Program-made: the position numbers and the translations under genes
DNA from: Planctomycetaceae bacterium
GTDB lineage: Bacteria; Planctomycetota; Phycisphaerae; SM23-33
Direction of reading: 5' to 3'
DNA length: 64,000 bases
Assembly: GCA_021371965.1 (NCBI GenBank)
Contig: JAJFVE010000141.1
Span: 1 to 64,000, forward strand
Shown: piece after piece, positions 1 to 8,078 of the stretch
How the letters are laid out: each line of letters begins with the position of its first letter
Position numbering within the stretch: the stretch's first letter is position 1
Notes under the pieces: generated by a model
Databases searched by the model: none
What the model was told of the DNA's origin: nothing
The model's input: the letters and a program-made list of their open reading frames with translations, nothing else

Positions 1-175
1 CTACGGCGACATCCGCCTGGGCCAGGGCCGCGAGAACGCAAAAGCGTTCCTGAAAGACAATCCCGACGTGACGGAGCAGATCCGCGCGGCCATCATGGCC
101 GCCCACGCGACGGCGTCCGATGCCGGCCCGGTTAAGACTGCGGGGGAAGACGCTGACGGAGTGGAGGAAGAATAA
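1..175 (+). CDS. recA: RecA recombinase, C-terminal fragment
   Basis: Only the last 57 codons lie in the window, in the frame starting at base 2 and ending at TAA 173-175. The translation begins [20 protein letters not shown], which matches the conserved end of the RecA core (the [11 protein letters not shown] stretch). It is followed by a helix of the kind found in the RecA C-terminal domain and an acidic tail ([10 protein letters not shown]), which is typical of RecA and modulates DNA binding. RecA drives homologous pairing and LexA cleavage. The 5' part lies outside the window, so promoter and neighbours on that side cannot be judged. Confidence 0.93.
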   Translation, partial: YGDIRLGQGRENAKAFLKDNPDVTEQIRAAIMAAHATASDAGPVKTAGEDADGVEEE

Positions 176-242
176 CGATCTTGCGTTGATGCATCCAAAA
201 CGGGAGTCTCACTTGGGCTTCGTCCAGATGGCTATCGGGCCG

Positions 243-659
243 TCAGGCTTGCCCGTCGATGCGCCAATAGCCGCGGTAGTAGAAATACTTGCAGAAGCGC
301 TGGTCGTAACGAGGCGGAACCCATACGCGCGCCGTGCCGGGCGGGATCACCCACGAGCCACAGACCCACTGGTAGTCGCTACCGGCCCAGTCCCAAAAAC
401 CCGGGACCCAAACATAGTCGCCTCCGGGGTTGGGTACGGTCGGAATCGATTCGGCCAGCGGGGCCGGCGGGGGCGGCACTTCAACGCCGCCGGGGTCGCA
501 TGGGCAAACCGAGCGATAATTTCTGGCCGTACAGCATGGATACCACGGCCGATCGATCCACACGCCGCACGTCCCCGACTCGGTGTTCTTGCCGCAGCAA
601 CCGCATCCGGCAATCAGGGACGTGGCGATCAAGGCCGCAATAAGCACGTAGCTTTTCAT
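243..659 (-). CDS. Small lipoprotein with WxxGxW-type repeats
   Basis: A 138-residue protein. Residues 1-20 form a lipoprotein signal (hydrophobic stretch then LIAGC), so the mature protein is probably membrane anchored at Cys19. The N-terminal half is cysteine rich and is followed by a proline spacer (VPPPPAPL). The C-terminal half carries aromatic motifs of the kind YVWVPGFWDW, YQWVCGSW and VWVPPRYD, known from YXWGxW/BcpO-related repeat proteins of the envelope. The next gene (749-1138) encodes a related protein with the same YVWVPGYW signature, so the two form a paralogous pair. Biochemical function is unknown. Confidence 0.72.
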   Translation of the reverse strand: MKSYVLIAALIATSLIAGCGCCGKNTESGTCGVWIDRPWYPCCTARNYRSVCPCDPGGVEVPPPPAPLAESIPTVPNPGGDYVWVPGFWDWAGSDYQWVCGSWVIPPGTARVWVPPRYDQRFCKYFYYRGYWRIDGQA

Positions 660-748
660 GCGATCATCCTCGCTCTTGGGCGTCGGTGCCGTATTGGACT
701 AATTCTAGCGCCTCAGCACAAGAGCGAAGATGTTCGCCTCACGATACG

Positions 749-1138
749 TTAGTCATGATGCTCATGGCGTTCATGACGTTCATGCCTGCTCTCCTGGCGC
801 CAGTAGCCGCGGTGGTAGTAACCGTAGCTGTCGTATCGCGGGGCAACCCAGATGGACACCCCGGCAGGCGGCTGCGTCCAATATCCTGGGACCCAGACAT
901 ATTGCTCGCCGTTCCAGTCCCAATACCCGTTGACCCAGGCATAGTCGGGTCCGGGAGCGGGCGGGGCAGTCTCAGGCGGGGTTGTCGGCGGCGGCGGGGG
1001 CACCTGGTAAACCTTTGGTGCGGTCCCGATGTGCAACGGCCCAAGATGAAAATAGAACGCAGAGGCGTTCTCAACGGCCAGCGCAAGGACAACCAGTCCG
1101 GCAGCGGCCGCTACGGCACGATTCTTCAGGTAGGTCAT
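749..1138 (-). CDS. Secreted WxxGxW-repeat protein with His-rich tail
   Basis: A 129-residue protein. The ATG at 1138 is chosen because GGGAGG sits 8-9 bases upstream and a Sec signal peptide follows (MTYLKNRAVAAAAGLVVLAL, cleavage after ASA). After a proline-rich linker come two copies of the aromatic motif (DYAWVNGYWDWNGEQYVWVPGYW) and a VAPRYD box shared with the protein at 243-659. The last dozen residues alternate His, Glu and Arg (RHERHERHEHHD), suggesting metal binding. Exported and probably periplasmic or surface located; role unknown. Confidence 0.72.
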   Translation of the reverse strand: MTYLKNRAVAAAAGLVVLALAVENASAFYFHLGPLHIGTAPKVYQVPPPPPTTPPETAPPAPGPDYAWVNGYWDWNGEQYVWVPGYWTQPPAGVSIWVAPRYDSYGYYHRGYWRQESRHERHERHEHHD

Positions 1139-1362
1139 GATACTGCCTCCCTCGATGCACCCCCGTGGTGCACGTCTAGTGCATTCTAGGTCCACGAATT
1201 GGCGGTTTGGCGAGGGCCATTTGAATCGCCGGGCCTCCTTGCTTAGAACGACTCGCTCAGCATTGCTTAGTAAAGTACAAAGGGATTGCTGACGATGCCC
1301 ACTCCGCTGGAGCGGTTCAGAGCCGTCCGCGACTGGATGGCCGCACGTGCGTGAGCCGGGAC

Positions 1363-1581
1363 TCAGGGTTTCTTGCCCAGGCGCGGGCCGAAGATCGACA
1401 GGGCCCCGCCGACCAGGATGCCGATGACGCCCAGGATGATGTACCAGGTCGTCTTGTCGCTGTAGTGGCCGGCAAACTCCTTGCGGAGCGTCTCGCCGGT
1501 AGTGTCGGTGGCGTTGAGGCCCAGGATCAGCAGAACAATGCCGCCGGCCAGAAGGGCCAGACCGATGATTCGCAGAACCAT
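1363..1581 (-). CDS. DUF3185-family small membrane protein
   Basis: A 72-residue protein with two transmembrane helices (residues about 3-22 and 46-66) flanking a polar segment with the DUF3185 signature (FAGHYSDKTTWYIILG). The family is widespread as a stand-alone small inner-membrane protein and has no established function. A purine-rich AAAGGGGGA precedes the ATG at 1581. The gene is the first of a run of minus-strand genes; the 127 bases upstream contain only a short-period inverted repeat (1621-1713). Confidence 0.7.
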   Translation of the reverse strand: MVLRIIGLALLAGGIVLLILGLNATDTTGETLRKEFAGHYSDKTTWYIILGVIGILVGGALSIFGPRLGKKP

Positions 1582-1620
1582 TTGCGCATCCCCCTTTCAG
1601 CATGAAATTATAGGACGACT

Positions 1621-1713
1621 GTTTGACTGGCTCATTGGTTGACTGGTTAATTGGTTAACTGGTCAAAGCAAGCCAGCGAACGAGTCAACCAGTTAACCAG
1701 TCAACGAACTAAC
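1621..1713. repeat. Inverted short-period GTTGACTGGTTAA repeats
   Basis: Degenerate 7-8 nt units (TTGACTGG, TTAATTGG, TTAACTGG) run rightwards at 1621-1663 and the reverse complement runs at 1683-1713. A 13-bp perfect inverted match (GTTGACTGGTTAA) lies at 1638-1650 and 1693-1705. The right arm begins exactly at the TAG stop codon (1709-1711) of the minus-strand hydrolase gene and reads in that gene's sense direction. It could fold as a long hairpin and act as a transcript end. No U-tract is seen. Confidence 0.7.
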
Positions 1714-2479
1714 GAGCCTGTGCGATTCCCAGGGCGGGGGCGATGATGTTGGCGACATATCCGCGTCCCGAGGCCGCAAAGTGTCCGCCCCAGTGTCCGA
1801 AGCGCGCGTACAGCGGGTGCCACCGCACGTGGGTAAGGATCTCGCTGCCGGGACCGTGCAGGCCCACCATTCCGGCGGCGGGGGCATGCTTGCGGTCGGC
1901 GGTGCCGAAGATGCACGTGCCGACGCCGGCGATCAGCCAGTCGGCCAGCGAGGAGCTGCTGACCATCGGACCGCGGACGGCGCCGGCGGCGGCCGTCAGG
2001 TCGTGGCGCGGGCTGATGGCCCCGGCGAGGAAGGCGGCGCCTTCGACAGTGACGCCGGCTTTGAGCAGTTCCAGCGCCCGCAGGGCGACGAAGGCCCCGC
2101 AGGAGTATCCGATGACGTAGATGGGGCGGTCGGGCTTGCTGCGTCTGCAGGCGCCGATGAACTCGGCCAGTTCGGTCGAGCGTTTCTCGAGCATGCGGCG
2201 GTCCATGATGGCCGGCAGCACGAGCCATCCCCGCCAGGTGCTGTGCCAGGGCCAGTAGAGGAACTCGCCGTCGAATCCCGCGTCGCGCAGGCCCGCGGCG
2301 ACGGTGCGCTTGCCCCAGGCCACGCCCAGCCAGCGGATCGACTCGACGAAAATGACCAGGGCCTTATCCTGGTTGCCCGCGCGGTCGCGGCGCGCGAACA
2401 GGTGCTGGAGCACGCCGGCGAAGACGTGCACGCCCACGGCCACCCCCGCAACAGTAAATCCGATCCCAACGCCACTCAT
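1709..2479 (-). CDS. Alpha/beta hydrolase, membrane-anchored paralogue
   Basis: A 256-residue serine hydrolase of the alpha/beta fold. The nucleophile elbow is GYSCG with Ser126, followed by a helix rich in Ala and Leu. Residues 5-25 form a hydrophobic helix absent from its neighbour, so this copy may be anchored. It shares the framework IRWLGVAWG, LYWPWH, AVRGPMV and GGH with the upstream protein (2476-3132), so the two are tandem duplicates. The start ATG at 2479 overlaps the neighbour's TGA (ATGA), indicating translational coupling. Substrate unknown; esterase or lipase is the general expectation. Confidence 0.75.
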   Translation of the reverse strand: MSGVGIGFTVAGVAVGVHVFAGVLQHLFARRDRAGNQDKALVIFVESIRWLGVAWGKRTVAAGLRDAGFDGEFLYWPWHSTWRGWLVLPAIMDRRMLEKRSTELAEFIGACRRSKPDRPIYVIGYSCGAFVALRALELLKAGVTVEGAAFLAGAISPRHDLTAAAGAVRGPMVSSSSLADWLIAGVGTCIFGTADRKHAPAAGMVGLHGPGSEILTHVRWHPLYARFGHWGGHFAASGRGYVANIIAPALGIAQAR

Positions 2480-3132
2480 GAATCCAGTCCCATCAAAGGA
2501 GCCACGTACTTGCGGATAAACGTCCGCGGCGTGCACGTGCTGTGCCCGCCCAGGCGCCCGCTGAAGATCATAGGCCAGCGCCAGCGCAGTTCGACAAGGC
2601 CGCACTCGCCGCCTCGGTCGAAGCCGACCATCCCGGCGGCGCAGCCGCGCCGGCCGTCCGGCGTGCCCAGCAGCGTCGTGCCCAGACCCAGGATAACGCA
2701 GTCCAGCACGCTGGAGCAATTGACCATCGGCCCGCGCACGGCCGCCCGGGCCGCGGCCAGGTCTCGGGCGGGACTCACCGCCGCCGACAGCAGCACCAGC
2801 GAGTCCACCTGCAAAGGGGCCTCGAGCAGCTCGGCCGCACGCAGAGCAATGTACCCTCCGGCAGAGCATCCAATCAAGTGCAGCGATTGCTCGGGCCGTT
2901 CGCGGCGGCGGGCGGCGATGAAGGCCGCCAGGTCGGCGGCTTTGGATTCGATCAGCGAACGATTGCAGTAGATCGGCAGGCAGAACATTCCCAGCACCGG
3001 CCGGTGCCAGTCCCAGTAGAGCGTTTCGCCGGTGAATCCCGCGTCGGCCAGGCCGCCGGGAACGCGGCGGGATCCCCACCGCACGCCAAACCACTTGAGC
3101 CCGCCGACGAAGATGGCCAGTGCCTCAGGCAT
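2476..3132 (-). CDS. Alpha/beta hydrolase (first of coupled pair)
   Basis: A 218-residue alpha/beta hydrolase with nucleophile elbow GCSAGG (Ser90) and the shared motifs LKWFGVRWG, LYWDWH, AVRGPMV and GGH. No signal peptide is evident, so it is expected in the cytoplasm. The gene ends in an ATGA overlap with the next gene, and both probably come from one transcript. The two copies have diverged strongly outside the motif regions, so they may act on different substrates. Exact reaction unknown. Confidence 0.75.
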   Translation of the reverse strand: MPEALAIFVGGLKWFGVRWGSRRVPGGLADAGFTGETLYWDWHRPVLGMFCLPIYCNRSLIESKAADLAAFIAARRRERPEQSLHLIGCSAGGYIALRAAELLEAPLQVDSLVLLSAAVSPARDLAAARAAVRGPMVNCSSVLDCVILGLGTTLLGTPDGRRGCAAGMVGFDRGGECGLVELRWRWPMIFSGRLGGHSTCTPRTFIRKYVAPLMGLDS

Positions 3133-3181
3133 CAGGGCGGCTCCTGCGGCAGTGGGTCTCCATGCCGGCCACCGGCCCGCC

Positions 3182-3775
3182 TCACTGGTTGTCTTCGCAG
3201 ATGCAGGTTTGCGTGAGGCTCTTTTTGGCCAGGGACGAGGGGCATCGGCCCCAGAATTCGTCGTCGGGCAGGACCTTGACTCGGATGACCTCGGTGTGGA
3301 TGTTGCGGTCCTGCTTGAGGGCGGCCATCATTTCGTACTCGCCGGCGGGCACGTCCAGGACGATGCGAGCGGGGATCGGCACCTTGCCGCCGCCGTCGAT
3401 GATCTGGCGGTAGGGCCGCGGCGCGTCGGTGCGCGCCGGGTCGAACAGCGGGGTGAAGTCGCCGTGACCCTGGTCGCCGAGCGGGCGGATCAGGAAGAAC
3501 ACGTCCGAGGGCCCGACCGGCCAGCCGTTAAACGGATCGATCGTGTAGGAGGCGGTTCCCTTGTTCTCCAGCCGCAGCAGAACCGTCCGCACGCCGCGGC
3601 AATACTCGCCGCGCACGGAGTGGAACGTCAGGGTCATGTCGGCCCGCGGCGGCGGAGGCGGGGTCTTGGCGCGGGGGGCGCAGATATCGGGGCAGCCGCA
3701 TCCACAGAGCGTCAGCAGCAGCGGCAATAAACCAACCGCGGCTGCCAGAGGTAGAAAAGAGTTCTGGCGGATCAT
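3182..3775 (-). CDS. Proline-linker lipoprotein, unknown function
   Basis: A 197-residue protein. The start at 3775 is supported by AAGGA 8-12 bases upstream and by the signal that follows: MIRQNSF, a hydrophobic core, then the lipobox-like LLTLCGCGC. A linker (TPPPPPRAD) leads to a beta-rich domain resembling a protein that describes payload or pressure on the envelope (LLRLENKGTASYTIDPFNG, LDVPAGEYEMMAAL), which looks like an immunoglobulin-like fold. It ends with CICEDNQ. I do not recognise a named family. A good sigma-70 type promoter lies upstream (3827-3855). Confidence 0.6.
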   Translation of the reverse strand: MIRQNSFLPLAAAVGLLPLLLTLCGCGCPDICAPRAKTPPPPPRADMTLTFHSVRGEYCRGVRTVLLRLENKGTASYTIDPFNGWPVGPSDVFFLIRPLGDQGHGDFTPLFDPARTDAPRPYRQIIDGGGKVPIPARIVLDVPAGEYEMMAALKQDRNIHTEVIRVKVLPDDEFWGRCPSSLAKKSLTQTCICEDNQ

Positions 3776-3826
3776 GAGGAATCCTTTCCATAGGGGCAGC
3801 GTTTGTCCGTGAACGCCTCGTGCGGC

Positions 3827-3855
3827 ATTATACGAAAAACGTGCGCCTATGCAAA
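3827..3855 (-). promoter_or_regulatory. Sigma-70 type promoter for lipoprotein gene
   Basis: On the minus strand a perfect TATAAT (3827-3832) is preceded by TTTGCA (3850-3855) with a 17-bp spacer. Transcription would start near 3820 and leave a leader of about 45 bases before the ATG at 3775. The surrounding 3776-4053 stretch is AT-rich compared with its neighbours and separates divergent genes; I see no small gene in it. Confidence 0.55.
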
Positions 3856-4053
3856 TTTTCAAGCATTGATGAATTTTCTTTCCCAGCGTGCCGCTACGGT
3901 ATTCGGGCCAAGCATTCATCGACACCTGCAAACCGGCGTTGATAAGCACCTGGTGCCTCTGCCGCGACTTTCCCCCTCGGAACTGAGGGAATACCCCCTG
4001 TCCGCAGAATCGCTTCCAATGTCTCCCGATCCGTCGTATATTAGTCAACGAGT

Positions 4054-4950
4054 ATGGCCGAATTCGAGCGAACATGCTGGCGAGGCCTGGAGGTGGACCA
4101 CCCCGCGCATTGGGAGGTGGCCGTCGCCAGCGGGCCCAAACAGGATCACCGGTTGGTGCTGGCCGACCGGTATCACCACCGCCTTGATGTCCGCTGGAAG
4201 CATCTGGACTACAACCCCCAGCTCGAGCGCGTCATGGACCGCTACCGCCAGCATGAGGGCGGCAGCGTCGAGTTCCAGCCTATCGACTCGCTGTCGGAGG
4301 GCTGGTTGGGCGTGCTGCAACCGCTGGAACCCAAGGGCGCTTTGGCGCATCTGGGCAAGTTCTTCGCCGCCCGCGGCGTGCTGGTCGAGGCGACGGTTTT
4401 CTGGCCGGGCAAGCGCGACGTCAACCTCGAGCGCGTCCTGGCCGAGGGAATCTCCCCGCAAGACCCCGCGCCGCCGCAGCGCACGTGGCAGGCGATGGGG
4501 ATGAGCCTGGACATCGACAAGCGGTACGATCTGACCGAGGCCGACCTCAAGGTCGGACGCCTGCGCTGGACCTTCGCCAGCGGCGCCAAGGGCGACGCCG
4601 AACTGGTCGTCGAGCGCATCGCCCTGGCCGAGCAGTGGCTCGACGAGCCGCTGCGGGAGTGGCTGGTGCGGGAGCTGCCCGGCGAGTTCACGCCGCTGCG
4701 CCAGGACGCGATGGAACTCCCCGCCCACCGCGGCGAACGCGTCACCAGCCAGGCCAAGATGTACTTCCACCACACGCTGCGCGGAATCCGCCGCCTGCGG
4801 GTAGACCAGGCCTGGCTGTGCCCGCTCGAAAGCCGCGTCTACCGGATGACCGCCAGCCTGCCCAGCCGCGAGCAGGCGCTGGATTTTCCCGCCCACGTTT
4901 CCGTGCGATGTTGCCGCCGACCGCCCCTTGTGGGCGCCTCCGAGGGTTAA
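4054..4950 (+). CDS. Unknown protein heading the ABC operon
   Basis: A 298-residue soluble protein with no signal peptide or membrane helix. I do not recognise the family. Visible features are a Trp/His-rich N-terminus (CWRGLEVDHPAHWEVAV), a segment that looks like a DUF-type alpha/beta domain (LVEATVFWPGKRD), and a C-terminal Cys-Cys pair (SVRCCRRPP) close to the end. It is followed after 6 bases by the PqqD-like gene and then by ABC transporter genes, so it is probably part of the same transcript. A TATATT at 4037-4042 only 11 bases before the ATG hints at a very short leader, but the evidence for a promoter there is thin. Confidence 0.55.
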   Translation: MAEFERTCWRGLEVDHPAHWEVAVASGPKQDHRLVLADRYHHRLDVRWKHLDYNPQLERVMDRYRQHEGGSVEFQPIDSLSEGWLGVLQPLEPKGALAHLGKFFAARGVLVEATVFWPGKRDVNLERVLAEGISPQDPAPPQRTWQAMGMSLDIDKRYDLTEADLKVGRLRWTFASGAKGDAELVVERIALAEQWLDEPLREWLVRELPGEFTPLRQDAMELPAHRGERVTSQAKMYFHHTLRGIRRLRVDQAWLCPLESRVYRMTASLPSREQALDFPAHVSVRCCRRPPLVGASEG

Positions 4951-4956
4951 ACAGGT

Positions 4957-5367
4957 GTGCCGATGATGTTCGCCAGCAAGACCAAACGGCTGCCCGCCAA
5001 CGCCGGGGCGGCGCCTTTCCTGCGCACGGTCCCGCGGCTCAACGCCTCGCTGGACCTCGAGCGACGCTCCCGCGGAAGCGTCCTGGTCGAAGTGCCGATG
5101 GAAAAACCCTGGTACATGGTTCCGCCGGTGACGTGGGTGCTGCCGATCCCCCGCGGCAGGCGCATCGAGCTCGACGCCCTGGGCGCTGCCGTGCTGGATC
5201 TCTGCGACGGGCGGCGCAACGTGGAAAAGATCATTGAATTATTCGCCGACAGCCATAAACTGACGTTTCGCGAAGCCCAGCTCTCGGTGACGCAGTTCCT
5301 GCGGCAGCTCACACGTCGCGGAATCGTGGTCCTGGTCGGGCTCAAAGAGGACACCGATAAGCCATGA
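4957..5367 (+). CDS. PqqD-family (RRE-fold) protein
   Basis: A 136-residue protein (GTG start at 4957; ATG at 4963 is an alternative). The C-terminal 75 residues match the PqqD fold: IELDALGAAVLDLCDGRRNV, then a helix with IIELFADSH and a final VTQFLRQLTRRGIVVL. PqqD and its relatives are small winged-helix peptide-binding proteins, the RiPP recognition elements that present a precursor peptide to modifying enzymes. The N-terminal 65 residues are an extension with a Trp-Tyr patch (EKPWYMVPPVTWVLPIP). No radical-SAM enzyme or precursor peptide is visible nearby. The TGA overlaps the next ATG (ATGA at 5364). Confidence 0.72.
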   Translation: MPMMFASKTKRLPANAGAAPFLRTVPRLNASLDLERRSRGSVLVEVPMEKPWYMVPPVTWVLPIPRGRRIELDALGAAVLDLCDGRRNVEKIIELFADSHKLTFREAQLSVTQFLRQLTRRGIVVLVGLKEDTDKP

Positions 5368-8054
5368 ACGCCCTTGAAGTCCGACAACAAGTGCGCCTGC
5401 CTTTGTCCAAGTGCGTGGAGCTGGTCCTCAGCGGCGTGAAGTTCCGCATCTTCCGCGCGGCCATCACCGTCGTCATCATCGCCCTGGCCGTGGCGTTCCT
5501 GATGACCATCCTCGCCGAGGGCACCACCGCCCGGGCCGTGTCCACCGCCATCAGCCGCCAGACCGCCCCGCGGCGGTTGTTCCTGCTCTGGGTCAGCCGC
5601 CTGGCCACGCCCATGAAGGAAAACGACCTGGCCGAAGAACTCTTCCAACTCGACGACACCCTCCGCCGCGACCGGAGCAAGACATTGAGCGTCGAACCCG
5701 CCACCCTCGCCCGCGCGCAGCGGCGGCTGGGGGAATTGCAGGCCTGGGGCAAGCTCTCGGCGGCGGAAATGGCGAAGATCACCGATGTGGCCCGCCGCCA
5801 GAGCCGTCCCAAGACCGGCGTGATGACGTACTTCGACTCCCTCAGCGAGGGGCAGCTCCGCCCGCTGGTGGGCAGCGCCCGCGGCAGCGACATCATCGTG
5901 GCCCTGTCCGATCCGGAAAAATACAAGCATTGCGATATCGAGGCCAAACGCCTGGGCGACAAACTGCCCCCCGACCTGCGGCAGTTCGTGGCCGATTGGC
6001 TGGCCACGCAGCCGCTGCGGCAGCGGGTCCTCAAAGGCCACGCCGAGGCCGTTCTCCGCGCCGCGGCGCTGTTCCAGAACGTACCGCCCCGCGTGGCGCT
6101 GGCGACGGCAGAAGACGACCTTCCGGCAAAGCTGGCGCCGCTGGGTTTTGCGATGACGGCGGAAGAACTCAAGACCGTGCGCGTGCAGGCGGCGCTGGCC
6201 CGCGACGCCGACGCCATCGCCCAGACGCTGGGCTCGGAGTACCTCAAGGCGATGCTGGCCAGCAGCTACGGAGAAAATGCCGCCTCCGTCAACGCGCAGA
6301 TGCTCTATCAAAAGACCGCCAAGCTCGACGGGGCGCAGTGGCTGGTGCAGAAGACCGACGCCGCCCGCGGATACAAGGCCCAGAACCTCAGCGAGCGGCA
6401 GGTCCAGGACCTGGCCCTGAAGCAGGTTCCCCTGACGCAGGCGCAGGTGACGGAAGATCTGGCCGCGGCCGTCGTGGGCGAGTTGAGCTGGACATCGCTG
6501 GCGGAGTGGGGCGGCAAGATGGACGACGGCGCCATGCGCCGCCTGGTGAACGTGGCGCGATGGCAGGAAAGCTACGACACGTTCTTTAACAACCTCAACC
6601 CCAAAGACCGCGACGAACTGCTGGGCCCCTACGACGCCAACGACCCCTACGCCCGCATCGAAGCGCCCGAGGGCTTCGACCGCATGGCCAAGATCCTCGA
6701 GCGCAACAAGCGAACGCTCGAAAAGCCCCTGGCGGCGCTGGAATGGATGACGCAGGAACTTTCCGACGACATCGACAAGACCCGCGACGCCAGACAAAAA
6801 GCCGTCCTCAAGACCCTCGCCGATCGGCTCCAGAACGGAACCGTCAGCGAGTTGGAGGTCTTCCGCTATTTCCTGCGGGTGTACGGCCTGACCAAGCCGA
6901 TGCGGATGAAGATCATCGAAGGGCGCCAGCAGGCGCTGGCCGCGGTGCGCGCGGCGATGGGCATCGCCGACATCACGCAGATCCGCCACGCGTATGCCCA
7001 GACCATGTACGCCCTGTTTGAACTGGACACGATGACGCCCAAAGATCTTCGTGCCGATTGGCAGGACCAATACAACCTCCTGCGGGCCGACCGCGTCAGC
7101 CTCGGGGCCGCTGAAACCCCCCAGACCCGCACCCTCGACGTGATGATCCAAAGCCGCCAGGGGCTCCTCGCCCGCCTCGACGCCGCCGGCCCCAAAGGCT
7201 TGAGAGCCGAGCTGCAGAAGTCGGCGGAGGAGTTGAAGGCGAAACTGGACGTCCTTCTGGCGGCGGCCGCCAAGGCGCTGGACTCCAATGCCAACCTCAA
7301 GGCCGCGGTGATTCACTCCCTGGCGCAGAGCACGATGAACGCGCAGGAGATCGGCGCGCTGCTGACGGTGCCGCTGGTTCGCCAGCAGACGGCGTTGCGG
7401 CTTCGGTTCAAGCCTTACGAGCGGTGGATGGTGAACGAGACGGAGCTGTACCGGGAGATCAGCACCGAGGCCGGCGCGGCGTGGTTCGCCGAGGAGATGA
7501 GCAAGATTTCGGGTCTGGAGCCGCTGGGTCTTTCGCCGCAGCGCGTGGCGGAGGTCTCGACGGACCGCCTGGAGCAGACGCACCTGTCGGAGTTGGAGGC
7601 GTCGGTGTCTCAGGCGGCGCAGGCGGGGTCGGATGACATGTTCGCCGGGTTCAGCGCCCGGACGCTGTGGTTGATCATCGTCAGTTTCATCGTGTGCATC
7701 GTGGGCATCGCCAACGCGATGCTGATGAGCGTCACCGAGCGGTTCCGCGAGATCGCCACGATGAAGTGCCTGGGCGCCACCGACGGGTTCATCATGGTCA
7801 ATTTCGTGCTCGAGTCGTGCCTGCAGGGTGTCGTCGGCGGGTTGTTCGGCGCGGCGCTGGGGCTGCTGCTGGGCATGCTCCGCGCCACCGGCAGCTACGG
7901 CGTGATGGCCTTGCAGCACCTGCCCTGGGCGCAGATGTTTCAGATGGCCGCGGTGTCGATGGTGGTGGGGCTGGGCATCTCCGCCCTGGCGGCGGTGTAC
8001 CCGGCGTGGGCGGCGGCGCGGCTGGCCCCCATGGAAGCCATGCGGATCGAGTAG
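5364..8054 (+). CDS. FtsX/MacB-type ABC permease, 896 aa
   Basis: This is an ABC permease of the FtsX/LolC/MacB class. It has one N-terminal transmembrane helix (about residues 30-50), a very large helical extracytoplasmic domain of roughly 700 residues, and a C-terminal FtsX domain with three helices starting near residue 766 (TLWLIIVSFIVCIVGIANAM, MSVTERFREIATMKCLGAT and AVYPAWAAARLAPMEAMR). The ERFREIATMKCLGAT coupling-helix motif is typical of the family. Usual members have 400-650 residues, so the external domain is unusually long and coiled-coil-like. The adjacent ATPase (8079-8861) is the expected partner. The start overlaps the PqqD-like stop. Confidence 0.85.
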   Translation: MNALEVRQQVRLPLSKCVELVLSGVKFRIFRAAITVVIIALAVAFLMTILAEGTTARAVSTAISRQTAPRRLFLLWVSRLATPMKENDLAEELFQLDDTLRRDRSKTLSVEPATLARAQRRLGELQAWGKLSAAEMAKITDVARRQSRPKTGVMTYFDSLSEGQLRPLVGSARGSDIIVALSDPEKYKHCDIEAKRLGDKLPPDLRQFVADWLATQPLRQRVLKGHAEAVLRAAALFQNVPPRVALATAEDDLPAKLAPLGFAMTAEELKTVRVQAALARDADAIAQTLGSEYLKAMLASSYGENAASVNAQMLYQKTAKLDGAQWLVQKTDAARGYKAQNLSERQVQDLALKQVPLTQAQVTEDLAAAVVGELSWTSLAEWGGKMDDGAMRRLVNVARWQESYDTFFNNLNPKDRDELLGPYDANDPYARIEAPEGFDRMAKILERNKRTLEKPLAALEWMTQELSDDIDKTRDARQKAVLKTLADRLQNGTVSELEVFRYFLRVYGLTKPMRMKIIEGRQQALAAVRAAMGIADITQIRHAYAQTMYALFELDTMTPKDLRADWQDQYNLLRADRVSLGAAETPQTRTLDVMIQSRQGLLARLDAAGPKGLRAELQKSAEELKAKLDVLLAAAAKALDSNANLKAAVIHSLAQSTMNAQEIGALLTVPLVRQQTALRLRFKPYERWMVNETELYREISTEAGAAWFAEEMSKISGLEPLGLSPQRVAEVSTDRLEQTHLSELEASVSQAAQAGSDDMFAGFSARTLWLIIVSFIVCIVGIANAMLMSVTERFREIATMKCLGATDGFIMVNFVLESCLQGVVGGLFGAALGLLLGMLRATGSYGVMALQHLPWAQMFQMAAVSMVVGLGISALAAVYPAWAAARLAPMEAMRIE

Positions 8055-8078
8055 CTTTTTGCAAGGGTTGGAAGGCGT

